IMG/VR virus record: IMGVR_UViG_3300025759_000082
Location: 1-64,000 of that record
Direction: 5' to 3' (one strand)
Origin: a virus
Length of the DNA: 64,000 nucleotides
The position numbers and the translations under genes are program-made. Each line of letters begins with the position of its first letter. Position 1 is the first letter of the stretch. The notes below the pieces were generated by a model. It was given only the letters and a program-made list of their open reading frames with translations. It had not been told where the DNA came from and searched no databases. This document shows positions 16,446 to 25,174 of this stretch, in pieces.

Positions 16446-17171
16446 ATGCCAGCTGATCCAGCAGTACGGAGCTTGCAGCAGCAGCTCAACAAGTACGGCT
16501 ATGATGCTGGACCGAACGATGGCTTCTGGGGTCCTCGCACTGCGGGAGCCCTGAAGGAGTTCCAGAAGGCGAACTTCATTCCGGTTACCGGAGTCATCGA
16601 CCAGGACACCCGCGGCGTTCTGTATGGTGGAAAGATCATACGCAACGACGAAGGTATCCCGGACCGGTCCAAGGATACGGCTCCAATCAAGGTCAAGACC
16701 GCGTTCCCGCCGTATCGCGACGTGCAGAAGGTGTTCGGCGTACCGGGAAGTCCGGCAGCGACGGCCGGGAAGTGTCGTCTTCCCATTCCGTTCCGCATCG
16801 CCTGGGATATGACCCAGACGGTGAACCGGTTCAGCTGCCACATCCTGGTCCAGGACACGTTCACCGAAATGTTCAAGGAGGCGGTTACCTATTATGGGCC
16901 CGCCCGGTACCGTGAACTCGGCCTCGACATTTTCGGTGGATGTTACAACAACCGGCCCATGCGCGGCGGCTCCAAGCCCTCGACCCATGCGTTCGGTATC
17001 GCAGTCGACCTCTGGCCACAGAAGAACCTGCTCCGCGAGACTCACGTCACGGCGCGGTTCGCTCGGCCCGAATACATTCCCTTCTGGGAAATCGTCGAGC
17101 GGTACGGCCTGGTATCCCTGGGCCGGGAGCGGGACTTCGACTGGATGCACTTCCAGGCGTGTGGTCTCTAA
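16446..17171 (+). CDS. Endolysin: peptidoglycan-binding domain plus M15 peptidase
   Basis: 241 residues behind a strong AAGGAGG. Residues 5-60 are a PG_binding_1 domain ('VRSLQQQLNKYGYDAGPNDG', 'GALKEFQ'). The C-terminal half is an M15 (VanY-like) zinc peptidase with 'SKPSTHAFGIAVDLWP' (S-x-H-x-x-G-x-A-x-D) and 'DWMHFQ' supplying the second His. Cleaves stem peptides. No signal peptide is seen, so it needs a holin. It overlaps the spanin gene by TAATG. Confidence 0.9.
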   Translation: MPADPAVRSLQQQLNKYGYDAGPNDGFWGPRTAGALKEFQKANFIPVTGVIDQDTRGVLYGGKIIRNDEGIPDRSKDTAPIKVKTAFPPYRDVQKVFGVPGSPAATAGKCRLPIPFRIAWDMTQTVNRFSCHILVQDTFTEMFKEAVTYYGPARYRELGLDIFGGCYNNRPMRGGSKPSTHAFGIAVDLWPQKNLLRETHVTARFARPEYIPFWEIVERYGLVSLGRERDFDWMHFQACGL

Positions 17172-17533
17172 TGCTGGGGTTTCTCCTCGGCTATCTGAAG
17201 GCGTGGCCATATCACTTGGCCACGCTTGCCATCGTCATGACCTACGACGCGTGGGTCGACGACCCTTCAGTCGCAAGTGAAGCACGCTCCGGTTACGTGA
17301 CCGAGGTACGTCTTCACGCCAAGGACGCAGAGTTGCGGGAAATGAAGCGGCAGGCAACCGCGGCCCGTGACGCAGCGGATACGTTCGAACGGGCGTTGAA
17401 AGCTGCGAACGAAGAACAGGAGGCAAGGCAGCAGATTATGGAAAAGGAGATCGAGGCTTATGTCAAGGAACTCAAGGACGCTGGCAGGGCTTGCCCTCTC
17501 AGTGACTCTGATATTGAGTGGTTGCGGAAATGA
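17171..17533 (+). CDS. Rz: Inner-membrane spanin (Rz-like)
   Basis: 120 residues. An N-terminal membrane segment ('LGFLLGYLKAWPYHLATLAIVM') is followed by a long coiled coil of Lys, Glu and Arg, the i-spanin architecture. The o-spanin gene starts inside it in another frame, which is the typical Rz/Rz1 layout. Together they fuse inner and outer membranes in the last step of lysis. Confidence 0.85.
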   Translation: MLGFLLGYLKAWPYHLATLAIVMTYDAWVDDPSVASEARSGYVTEVRLHAKDAELREMKRQATAARDAADTFERALKAANEEQEARQQIMEKEIEAYVKELKDAGRACPLSDSDIEWLRK

Positions 17534-17780
17534 CTGGCGGCGACTTCGAGAAGCTGGAGAAGCTCAGGGAACAGCAGCTGCGCCAATCCAGATTCCTCCC
17601 CTCCCACGTGAGTGCGAAAAGCAATATGCCCACGCACCGCTCCGTCCGGGAGACGACGTCCGGGTTGTCCTCAAAAGAGAACGTGGAGTCGTCAATCAAG
17701 CCAACTCCACGATCCGACTCTGTGCGGACAACTACCGAAAGGTAGCTGACGGTCTTAGATCACGCCCGTCTCAAAACTGA
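17460..17780 (+). CDS. Rz1: Outer-membrane lipoprotein spanin (Rz1-like), nested in Rz
   Basis: 106 residues with a lipoprotein signal 'GLALSVTLILSGC' placing the lipidated Cys at residue 22. The mature part is Pro-rich at first ('APIQIPPLPREC'). It starts 74 bases before the Rz stop, in a different frame, with AAGGAG upstream. Its 3' end runs 26 bases into the convergent minus-strand gene. Confidence 0.85.
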   Translation: MSRNSRTLAGLALSVTLILSGCGNDWRRLREAGEAQGTAAAPIQIPPLPRECEKQYAHAPLRPGDDVRVVLKRERGVVNQANSTIRLCADNYRKVADGLRSRPSQN

Positions 17781-18225
17781 AGGGCGGCGCGCCGTCCTTG
17801 GGCTTGTCATCGTTATTCTCCGGGGATTTGGTGATATTCACCTTCACCTCATCGCCCGGGGAATTTGTCGCCGCCTGAATGGCGTCTTCCAGGCCGGCGA
17901 GTCCGTCGGAGTTCTGGTAGGACTCGATCATCGCGTCGTACTTGCCGACGACCTCGTTGATCTTCTTGTCGCAATCGATCGCGTACTGGCGGTTGTCGTC
18001 GGACAGGCGCTTGATGTGCTCGGCGACTTCCTCGCCTTCACGCCGAAGTTCCGACAGCCGCTGCTGCAGGTAGTTGATGTTGCGCTCGGTCTCGACCTTC
18101 GACTCCATGTAGGTGTTGAAGATTTCATTCCGCGCGCTGTCCTTGAAAGCACGGAGCCGATGAATGCGCTCCATGTTCAGGGACTTCTCTGCCTCGAGAA
18201 CGCGATCCGGATCAAACTCGCTCAT
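17755..18225 (-). CDS. Coiled-coil protein of unknown function
   Basis: 156 residues. Residues 15-110 are strongly helical and charged, a likely coiled coil; the C-terminus is acidic and disordered. Last gene of the minus-strand block, directly after the ligase. The leader is GGAAAGGA. No family recognised. Confidence 0.65.
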   Translation of the reverse strand: MSEFDPDRVLEAEKSLNMERIHRLRAFKDSARNEIFNTYMESKVETERNINYLQQRLSELRREGEEVAEHIKRLSDDNRQYAIDCDKKINEVVGKYDAMIESYQNSDGLAGLEDAIQAATNSPGDEVKVNITKSPENNDDKPKDGAPPFSFETGVI

Positions 18226-18251
18226 GTGTTGGTCCTTTCCATTGACCGTGG

Positions 18252-19130
18252 TTACGCTCCCTCAGGCCGTAGCCCGAGGAAGATCGGATGGCGCGGCTTG
18301 CCGTTGGGCCCCACGCCAAAGTACTTGAACTTTACAGGGTGTCCCCGCAGCTCCTCCCTGCGGTTCCAATACTCGGTGCGATGGCCGAAGTTCATGCCGG
18401 AACCCAGATCAAAGGTCACGCCATTCCATTCGACCTCGAATGCGCCGAGCCGTCCCTTGGGAACCATGCCATCCTTGTGGCTGCTCCGGCGCATATGCCC
18501 GAGGTAATCTTCTTCCTGCTCGTTCGTGTTCTCCATTTCCTCCTTGAAGTCGACGACCGTACCTTCGGTATCGGTGAACCGCTTCACCTTCAGGAGAATT
18601 CCTTCGCGAGCCGTGGACCGGCCGTACTTGTAGTGACCACCGGGATCACGAAGCATCAGACCTTCCCAGCCCCCGGCGATGGCTTCTTCTTCCATCGAGG
18701 TAACTTCTTCTTCCGTACACAGAAGACGTTGCTCCACTATATGAAGGTACTTGGAGTTGGCCGCATGGACCTTCTCCTGAGCCATGTAATACCGATCGTC
18801 GAACGACCAGTTCGGGTGAGTGAAGTCGTCAAAAACGTGGAGCTGGAAGTCCGGCATCCCCGACCGCGACATGACCCGGGATTGGACAGTGTTGAAGTTG
18901 TCCATCTTCCCATTGGTGTACGTCACGATCTCGCCGTCGAGGTTCTTACAACCAGTCTCGCGAAGTTTCCCGCGAATGAACGCGTTGGGGATCAGCTTCA
19001 GATTGCGCGAGTACACGTCGTCCGACATGATGTGTGCGCGGATGCCGTCTATCTTGAATGAGCCACTCTTGGGATACGTCATGGTATCCATCTTGGCTTC
19101 AGATGCAAGCAGCGGTTTGAAGTCGGCCAT
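18252..19130 (-). CDS. ATP-dependent DNA ligase
   Basis: 292 residues. Motif I 'FKIDGIRAH' (K-x-D-G, the adenylated lysine) lies near residue 27, 'NLDGEIV' is motif III-like and 'WEGLMLRDP' is motif IV; 'GILLKVK' is motif V. Compact phage-type ligase with a short OB domain. It seals nicks during replication. Four bases from the helicase stop, so co-translated with it. Confidence 0.88.
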   Translation of the reverse strand: MADFKPLLASEAKMDTMTYPKSGSFKIDGIRAHIMSDDVYSRNLKLIPNAFIRGKLRETGCKNLDGEIVTYTNGKMDNFNTVQSRVMSRSGMPDFQLHVFDDFTHPNWSFDDRYYMAQEKVHAANSKYLHIVEQRLLCTEEEVTSMEEEAIAGGWEGLMLRDPGGHYKYGRSTAREGILLKVKRFTDTEGTVVDFKEEMENTNEQEEDYLGHMRRSSHKDGMVPKGRLGAFEVEWNGVTFDLGSGMNFGHRTEYWNRREELRGHPVKFKYFGVGPNGKPRHPIFLGLRPEGA

Positions 19131-19133
19131 TTC

Positions 19134-20597
19134 TCAAATCCAATCGGTGATGCGAGTTCCCATCACTTCGTGCCCGATAACCTTCTTAAGTCTCAGACAG
19201 TCGATGATACGTTCCTCGACGGTTCCAGCACAGTAGTAGTCGTTGTACAGAACAGAACCCGTCTGTCCGATACGCATGTTGCGATCCTCCGACTGAAGGC
19301 GATGCTCCAGGTTGTGGCTGTTCGCGAAATACTCAGTAATCCGAGCTATGGTCATGGTGAGACCGTAACCGCCGGACTGTGGGTTTGAGATGAAGAAGCG
19401 AACTTGGCTATCCGGGTTCTTGAATTCCTTCAGGCCCCACTGACGCTCCTCATCATCGACGCCGCCGTAATACCGGGCGACGCAACCTGCTCCGAACCTC
19501 TGCTCCGCCTCTGCGACGAGACGATCGAGCGAGTCGCGATAGTGGCACCAGATGATTGCCTTATCATCGAGGTCTTCGTACTTCTCGAACATGTAGTCGA
19601 AGCGGTTCGACTCCAGCCGCTTCGGCGGAAGACCTTCGCCCATCTTGAGCTGGCCAATCGCGATCTGATGCAGGGACATAAACAGACCCATGACCGAGGT
19701 CACGTCCTTGATCTGCCCGTCGCCGAACTGCGTCATAGCGAACTCCGCCATCTCGGAATACGCTTTCTGCTGCTCCGCCGTCATCGGCACCCGGATGCGG
19801 CGATAAACCTTGGGCGGAAGATCGAGACATTCCTCTGCGGTACGAACCGACGAGAACCCACGAATACGATGCTTGAGCTTGTCGAGGTTCTTGTAGCCGG
19901 TGATAACGTCGAACGAAATCCGCTTGCCGGCGCGAACGATGTACTGCTTCTCCTCGATGCAGTATGCACCCTTGAAGCTGTAGAAGGAGTTGTGGCCGAG
20001 CAGACCCGGCTTCAGAGCCTGGCACTCTCCCCAGATATCGGTAGGAGAACGTGTGATCGGCGTACCCGTCATGATACGACGATAGGTCGCCATCTGCGAT
20101 AGAGCGTAAACCTTCTTGGACCGCTTGGCCTTCGGGTTCTTGATGCACGTAGCTTCATCGGTAATGAACATGACTCCGTGTTCAGCGGATGCCATGAACT
20201 TCTTGATGACCTCAGCGCCCTGGTATGGGATACTCTCGACATTGACGGAGAGAATTCTGAGGGTTGGTTCCTTCTTCGCCTTCAGGATGTTGTCGAGAAG
20301 CCATTGCTCCTCCTTATTGCGAACCGACTTGAAATCTTCGCCGAGCCACGCGATACCGTCCCACAGATGCTGGGGAACCTGGTCCTCGATGAAGTTGCCG
20401 TACTCGCCTTTCTTGGCGATGTAGACCACGCAGTCGATCTTCTTCGTGACGAACAGGTAGGAAATGTTGTCGATGGCAGCTTTGGATTTGCCGAGCCCCG
20501 GCGCCCAGAACAGAGCCCAATCATCGAAGTCGCGGCACTCACGATAGTACTCGCGCTGATGATCAAGTGGTTCCAGCCTAAAGGAGTATTTAGCCAC
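19134..20597 (-). CDS. SNF2-like superfamily II helicase
   Basis: 487 residues; GTG start. Q-like 'PLDHQREY', Walker A 'APGLGKSKA', motif II 'DEATCIKN' (D-E-A-T), motif III 'MTGTPI', and C-terminal motifs V-VI around 'GGYGLTMTIARITEYF' and 'EDRNMRIGQ' (the R-x-x-R-x-G-Q of SNF2 enzymes). Likely unwinds or remodels forks in replication or recombination; no nuclease domain is attached. Its leader carries repeat element C. Confidence 0.88.
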   Translation of the reverse strand: MAKYSFRLEPLDHQREYYRECRDFDDWALFWAPGLGKSKAAIDNISYLFVTKKIDCVVYIAKKGEYGNFIEDQVPQHLWDGIAWLGEDFKSVRNKEEQWLLDNILKAKKEPTLRILSVNVESIPYQGAEVIKKFMASAEHGVMFITDEATCIKNPKAKRSKKVYALSQMATYRRIMTGTPITRSPTDIWGECQALKPGLLGHNSFYSFKGAYCIEEKQYIVRAGKRISFDVITGYKNLDKLKHRIRGFSSVRTAEECLDLPPKVYRRIRVPMTAEQQKAYSEMAEFAMTQFGDGQIKDVTSVMGLFMSLHQIAIGQLKMGEGLPPKRLESNRFDYMFEKYEDLDDKAIIWCHYRDSLDRLVAEAEQRFGAGCVARYYGGVDDEERQWGLKEFKNPDSQVRFFISNPQSGGYGLTMTIARITEYFANSHNLEHRLQSEDRNMRIGQTGSVLYNDYYCAGTVEERIIDCLRLKKVIGHEVMGTRITDWI

Positions 20598-20619
20598 TGG
20601 TCATTCCCTATGCATCATT

Positions 20620-20680
20620 GGCGTAAATCGGGGGTATTCCTATTAAACACCCGGGGCCCTTGGTGTATGGATAGTCACTA
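20620..20680 (-). repeat. Repeat element C in the helicase leader
   Basis: Read on the minus strand it begins ACACCAAGGGCCCCGGGTG and continues TTTAATAGG. About 47 bases are some 80% identical to elements A (31475-31560) and B (55421-55510). It lies between the upstream terminator and the helicase start. Role unknown. Confidence 0.6.
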
Positions 20681-20710
20681 TAGCGTCCGGGAGTTTAATC
20701 GAAGCACCAT

Positions 20711-20740
20711 AAAAGCCTCCCTCCCTTTCGGGAGAGAGGC
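20711..20740 (-). terminator. Rho-independent terminator of the SSB-like operon
   Basis: On the minus strand an 11-bp stem, GCCTCTCTCCC-GAAA-GGGAGGGAGGC, capped by a GNRA tetraloop and followed by TTTT, 17 bases after the stop at 20757. One G-U pair. Confidence 0.9.
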
Positions 20741-20756
20741 TCTTGGTCCGCCGTGA

Positions 20757-21626
20757 TCAGAACGGGATTTCGTCGTCGCCGCCCGCGTAGTCCGGGCCCT
20801 TGACGTTCTTCGACTGACCACCATCACCCGCATCACCGGCGGCGCCGGCGACAGCGGTTTCATCGCCCTTCACGACCAGTCCGCGATCGAACAGGTCGGC
20901 GAAGGCCTTGCACTGCATGTACATTTCCATCGAGACCGGCTCGCCGATCCGTTCGAGATCGACGTTGGAATAGGTGTCGTTGCCCTTCTGCTCCTTCACC
21001 GACTTGAGCTGGTAGGGGAACAGCCACCGCGGCGCCGTCTTCTGCGTACCGGGGATCAGCGTCGACATCAGCGACTTGTTCCACCGGCGGCTCTTCTTGA
21101 GCTGGGTGGACTTCATCGGGATGATGATCTGACCCCAGGTCCCCGTCTCCGGGTGCTGGAAGTAGACGTAGTGGTAGGCCGTCTCGACGATGATGTTGCC
21201 GTTCTCGAGATGGGGCCGGCCCTTCTCGTCGGGCTTGGTCAGCGACATGATGTTGGAATTGATGTCGTGATCACGGACGTAACCACCGCCCGAGTCACGG
21301 TCGACCCATTCGACGTACCGCCGCTCGTAAGCGCACGGGATCACCCGCAGACCGACGTTCCGACCTTCATAGACTTCTTCTTCGACGTTGTTGTAGAACA
21401 TGCCGGGAAGCGCGCCCTCGATGTAGGCGTCGCTGTCCGGGTTCACCTGCGGAGAACCGCTCTGCAGGAGATAGAGGTAGGGAACCGCGACATCATCCAT
21501 GCCGAGTTCGTTGGTGCCCTGGCCGGAGTCCTGCATGGCCATAGCCAGGAGGTCTTCATTGAAGGCGGAGACGGCAGTATTTTCAGCTTCGGCTGTCGCT
21601 ACTTCAGCCTTGGTTTTCGTAGCCAT
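20757..21626 (-). CDS. Single-stranded-DNA-binding-like protein
   Basis: 289 residues from the ATG behind GGAGAA; a longer reading frame upstream is not supported. The core is beta-rich ('GRNVGLRVIPCAYERRYVEW', 'AYHYVYFQHPETG', 'WLFPYQLKSV'). The C-terminus is Gly/Asp-rich and ends GGDDEIPF, the acidic hydrophobic tip by which bacterial SSB recruits partners. Position in the replication module agrees. The fold cannot be confirmed by eye. Confidence 0.7.
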   Translation of the reverse strand: MATKTKAEVATAEAENTAVSAFNEDLLAMAMQDSGQGTNELGMDDVAVPYLYLLQSGSPQVNPDSDAYIEGALPGMFYNNVEEEVYEGRNVGLRVIPCAYERRYVEWVDRDSGGGYVRDHDINSNIMSLTKPDEKGRPHLENGNIIVETAYHYVYFQHPETGTWGQIIIPMKSTQLKKSRRWNKSLMSTLIPGTQKTAPRWLFPYQLKSVKEQKGNDTYSNVDLERIGEPVSMEMYMQCKAFADLFDRGLVVKGDETAVAGAAGDAGDGGQSKNVKGPDYAGGDDEIPF

Positions 21627-21702
21627 TTGCTGTATTCTCCAGTTGATCCTGTACAGGTTGTAAAAGTCGCCGAGTTTCGCCGACTTATCTCGCTTCGGCT
21701 TG

Positions 21703-22287
21703 TTAACGCGTTTTGGAAGCCGCGAGCGTGATCTTGGTCTTCCGGCCCACGAAGACGCCAAACATGTCGATCGGGAGCGAGTGACCCCCTTCGACCTGCT
21801 CTTTGACCCAGGCACGGAGTGTCTGCCAGTGGACCGTCTGGTTGAGGTCCATGGCGATTTCGGGGTGGTTCTCGTTGATTTCCGCAATGAGAGCTTTCGC
21901 TGCCTCCAGTTCACCACGGCCGAAGTTCGTCTTCACTTCGGTCTTGATCATGCCCCCATGCCCGTTGTCGTCGAGCCACTGGTACGCTTCTTCCTTCCGA
22001 TCCGGCGGGATGGAAGCGTTATAGAACGTCGACACCTTGATCTTGAAGCCGGTGTCGAGCGTGAACTCGGACATACCGACCGAGTCAAGGGCCTCGGGCA
22101 GGGACTGCTCGGAAATGCGACGGAATTCCTCCTTCTTCTCCTTGAGAGTCGCCTCGAGGTTGGCGATCTCGGTGTCGAGGGCCAGCTGCTGCCGAGCCAG
22201 CTCTGCGATTTCCGACAAACTATCGTCGGTGACAGGCGCTTCTTCTTCCGCGGCTGCCAGCGCGAAAACGTCGTTTGGATCAGACAT
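21703..22287 (-). CDS. Conserved replication-module protein of unknown function
   Basis: 194 residues. The N-terminus is an acidic tail and a coiled coil (residues 25-60). The remainder ('FKIKVSTFYNASIPPDRKEEA', 'NGHGGMIKTEV', 'LPIDMFGVFVG') follows a pattern I associate with phage proteins encoded beside SSB and polymerase genes, without known function. First gene after a strong class I promoter, so an early product. Confidence 0.7.
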   Translation of the reverse strand: MSDPNDVFALAAAEEEAPVTDDSLSEIAELARQQLALDTEIANLEATLKEKKEEFRRISEQSLPEALDSVGMSEFTLDTGFKIKVSTFYNASIPPDRKEEAYQWLDDNGHGGMIKTEVKTNFGRGELEAAKALIAEINENHPEIAMDLNQTVHWQTLRAWVKEQVEGGHSLPIDMFGVFVGRKTKITLAASKTR

Positions 22288-22325
22288 ATCTACCTCTAAG
22301 TTATCAGCAACTCGCTGACGGTTTC

Positions 22326-22360
22326 ATTGTATCACGCAAATTATCTGCTGTACATCCCGG
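22326..22360 (-). promoter_or_regulatory. Class I promoter for the 22287-20757 operon
   Basis: Minus strand: CCGGGATG, 18 bases, TGATACAAT (extended -10). An A/T-rich stretch (AAGTAAAACTAG) lies upstream. The leader to the ATG at 22287 is about 35 bases. Confidence 0.8.
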
Positions 22361-22375
22361 TTTGTTCGGCTAGTT

Positions 22376-22786
22376 TTACTTCAACAAAGCCGTCAGCAGC
22401 TTCATCCGCATGTCAAGGTCCCCCGGCTTGCACAAGGGGGTTAGGTCGCCCAACTTGACCACTGTCCATTTCTGCTTCTTGGTCTTGGGAGCATTCACGA
22501 ACTCGGAGGCGTGATACAGAGAAAACACATCCTTGCGGTCATGAGCGACAGCCACGAACACGCGATAGAAGCCTGTCCGCAACATCTGAGCCATGAACGG
22601 GAGCTGGAAGAACTCGAAGAAAGCCTCTCCGCTATGTTCGACCTTCGCCTCGATCATGCCCATGATTTCGAGTCGATGATAGAGCAGATCAGGGAATCCG
22701 TTCCCAATGAGGTTTTCGATCTGCTTGAAGTGTACGTCGGGTTCCAGCACGCTCATGAAGTGCTTTACGAAGGTATCTTCCTTCAT
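22376..22786 (-). CDS. PD-(D/E)XK (VRR-NUC/HJR-like) nuclease
   Basis: 136 residues from the ATG overlapping the polymerase stop (ATGA). 'GNGFPDLLYHRLEIMGMIEAKVE' gives the G-x-P-D ... E-x-K core, followed by 'FQLPFMAQMLRTGFYRVFVAV', a VRR-NUC/archaeal-resolvase pattern. Probably a structure-specific nuclease acting on branched replication intermediates. C-terminus basic. Confidence 0.8.
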   Translation of the reverse strand: MKEDTFVKHFMSVLEPDVHFKQIENLIGNGFPDLLYHRLEIMGMIEAKVEHSGEAFFEFFQLPFMAQMLRTGFYRVFVAVAHDRKDVFSLYHASEFVNAPKTKKQKWTVVKLGDLTPLCKPGDLDMRMKLLTALLK

Positions 22787-24753
22787 GCTGCTACCCTTTC
22801 GAGTTCCACCACGTCGCCCCACGACGTACCGACGTCAGGCTTTGCTGAAAACGGGATTTCAAGCGGGCATATAGTTTCGAGGATTTTCTGCATTTGAAAA
22901 GCCGTTTCGTCGTCGTAGATGGTGGTGTTGATCTCATCGTAAACCTGAATGTGAGGAAGAATTCCCTGCCGATCCATCTCCACAATAGCCATCTTAATCT
23001 GATCAGCAGCAGAACCCTGGATTTTCGCGTTCATGGCTTTGTGGATTAATGCCCGCGTCACGTTGCCCCAACGATCTACGGCTGCCTCATAATCTTTCAT
23101 CGGGTAACCATCACGGTCTTCCCACCGCGCAGGTTCCCAGCTGTTGAACCGACGTTTCCTGCCTGAATACGTCCTGATGAACCCGTTGGCCTGCGCTAGC
23201 TCCATGCAGTAGTCAGCCAGCTTCTTGACGTATGGCACGCCTTGGTGATACGCTTTCAAGAGCTTGGTAGCTTCTTCAACATCCACACCGAGCTGCTGAG
23301 CTAGCTTCCACTTACCCATTCCGTATGCAGAACCGAGATTGATGCCCTTCGCCTTGCCGCGACCGATGTCCATGCCCACCATATCGCGAATCATGAACTG
23401 TACCATCTCGTGGTAATCGATGTCGGGATTCTCTAGATACTTGCGACGAGCTTCAGCTGCCCCCGGATAGTTCTTAATGAACGCGTAGTGGAGGGACCAT
23501 CTTGGTTCCTGCTGAGAGTAGTCAAGCTTGCACCAACGTCCGCCATAGTCTGCGACGAACAGACGCCGTATTGGCTTACCCCATTTAGGAGACCGCGTAG
23601 GAATCTGCGTGAGGTTAACCTTACTAGAAGCAATTCGTCCAGTCTTGGTTCCATTCTGCTTGTCCTCATCATCCGTACGAAGCTGGTGCCAATTCGGATG
23701 CAGGCGACCGTTGACGTTCTTCGCGAGGATAAGACCCTCGATGAAGTCACGTCGCATCTTGTTCATCTGCCGGAATTCGAGAACCGGACCGAGCTCCTGA
23801 TACTGCTCTCCCAGCTGGAGCAGGTATTCGTTTGTGAAGGAGTCGTTGCCCTTGGCAGTTTTATTGATGGCATGTTCGAGACCGAGAGCCTCGAAAACTT
23901 TACGCAAGCTAACAGGAGACCATGGATCGACGAAGAAGCCAAGCTGGTTCTTCATCATCCGAATGAGCTGGTTTTCCTGCTCTTGGATATCCCTCGAGAG
24001 TGCCTCCGCAGCATCGAGATCGATCCGAACTCCGCGCTTGCGCATCTTCCAGAGACACGGCTGCAGGTCTGACTCGAGCTTCATGACCTCAAGCAGCTTC
24101 TCTTTCTCGAGCCGAGCATGCTGCTGCTTCATGATCAGGATCGGATTGAGCGCGTCGTCCTCGGCGTATGGGCCGACGTACTTGCTGTGGAGCTTCCACA
24201 TTTCCGACTTGGGATCGATACCGGACGCGTCCGCTGCCTCACGAAGCAGCCTCTCCGTCTTGCCTTGACCGAGGTAGTCGCGAGATAGAACCTCGAGCGA
24301 ATACCCGTCAGCCTTCTCCTCGTCCAGGAGCGGCTCTGCATTCTGAATATCCCACAGCGGCCCAACAATAGGAATGCCAAGCGAGTCAAGTGCCTCGAGC
24401 TCGTACATCAGGTTGGCGCCGGCCTTCGTCTGGTGCGGACGGCTAAGCTGCACCTTGACGTAGTCTACGACCTTGTCTTTGTCCATGTTCCCGCCGTCAA
24501 GGTGACCGAACGGGAGATACATTTTCGGCCCATCTTCAACAGCGAGACTGATGCCTACAACTCGAGCATCGCCTCGAATGAAGCCTGGGCCTTCTTCATT
24601 AAGATACGGATCGCGTGACTCGACGTCGATACCGATCGCCTTGGCAGCGGACAGATCAGGAAGGGACTCGGGCGGCGTCCAATCAGATGCCGGAGCAAAC
24701 AGCCCGAGTTGGAGTTCGCTGCTGAGCTTCTTGGATTTACTTCTTTTCGCCAA
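22783..24753 (-). CDS. DNA polymerase, family A
   Basis: 656 residues if started at the TTG at 24753; no ATG lies near the conserved N-terminus. 3'-5' exonuclease: 'IGIDVESRD' (Exo I, D-x-E), 'GANLMYELEAL' (Exo II, with Glu in the usual Asp place) and 'YAEDDALN' (Exo III). Polymerase: motif A 'DYSQQEPR', motif B 'KGINLGSAYGMG', motif C 'VYDEIN' (Tyr where His is usual). Replicative polymerase. It overlaps the deaminase gene by 17 bases. Confidence 0.92.
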   Translation of the reverse strand: MAKRSKSKKLSSELQLGLFAPASDWTPPESLPDLSAAKAIGIDVESRDPYLNEEGPGFIRGDARVVGISLAVEDGPKMYLPFGHLDGGNMDKDKVVDYVKVQLSRPHQTKAGANLMYELEALDSLGIPIVGPLWDIQNAEPLLDEEKADGYSLEVLSRDYLGQGKTERLLREAADASGIDPKSEMWKLHSKYVGPYAEDDALNPILIMKQQHARLEKEKLLEVMKLESDLQPCLWKMRKRGVRIDLDAAEALSRDIQEQENQLIRMMKNQLGFFVDPWSPVSLRKVFEALGLEHAINKTAKGNDSFTNEYLLQLGEQYQELGPVLEFRQMNKMRRDFIEGLILAKNVNGRLHPNWHQLRTDDEDKQNGTKTGRIASSKVNLTQIPTRSPKWGKPIRRLFVADYGGRWCKLDYSQQEPRWSLHYAFIKNYPGAAEARRKYLENPDIDYHEMVQFMIRDMVGMDIGRGKAKGINLGSAYGMGKWKLAQQLGVDVEEATKLLKAYHQGVPYVKKLADYCMELAQANGFIRTYSGRKRRFNSWEPARWEDRDGYPMKDYEAAVDRWGNVTRALIHKAMNAKIQGSAADQIKMAIVEMDRQGILPHIQVYDEINTTIYDDETAFQMQKILETICPLEIPFSAKPDVGTSWGDVVELERVAA

Positions 24754-25174
24754 GATGAACCCACTCTCTGCCGGCGCGACGCCACAAGTTCTCGGAGTCG
24801 CTGTGCGGATATTCATGACGGAATACGATGCGTTTGCACGACGTATTCAGGATGAGCTTCGTGCAGTGGATGCACGGAGAAGCGGTACAGAACAGGGAGT
24901 GGATTTCTTCCACATCCTTGCACTGAAGAAGAGCATTGGCCTCAGCATGAACTGCTTCGCACTTCTCCAATCCCTGCCCGGACGGATAGTGCGCACCGGC
25001 ACACGGCTCGTGAGTACAGTGAGCGAACCCACGCGGCGTGCCGTTGTAGCCCGTCGCGATGACGTGGCGATGGTGGTTGATGATAACGCAACCGACTTGG
25101 CGACGCGGGCAGGTGCCACGCGTCGCCGTCAGTTCCGCCATCTGAAGAAAGAATTCGTCAGATGACGGGCGCAT
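24737..25174 (-). CDS. dCMP deaminase
   Basis: 145 residues starting at the ATG fused with the previous stop (TGATG). The Zn site is clear: 'CEAVHAEANALLQC' (H-A-E) and 'SPCIHCTKLIL' (P-C-x-x-C). An extra N-terminal Cys/His set ('GTCPRRQVGCVI', 'HCTHEPC') matches the T4-type second zinc. Converts dCMP to dUMP for thymidylate synthesis. Confidence 0.92.
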   Translation of the reverse strand: MRPSSDEFFLQMAELTATRGTCPRRQVGCVIINHHRHVIATGYNGTPRGFAHCTHEPCAGAHYPSGQGLEKCEAVHAEANALLQCKDVEEIHSLFCTASPCIHCTKLILNTSCKRIVFRHEYPHSDSENLWRRAGREWVHLGEKK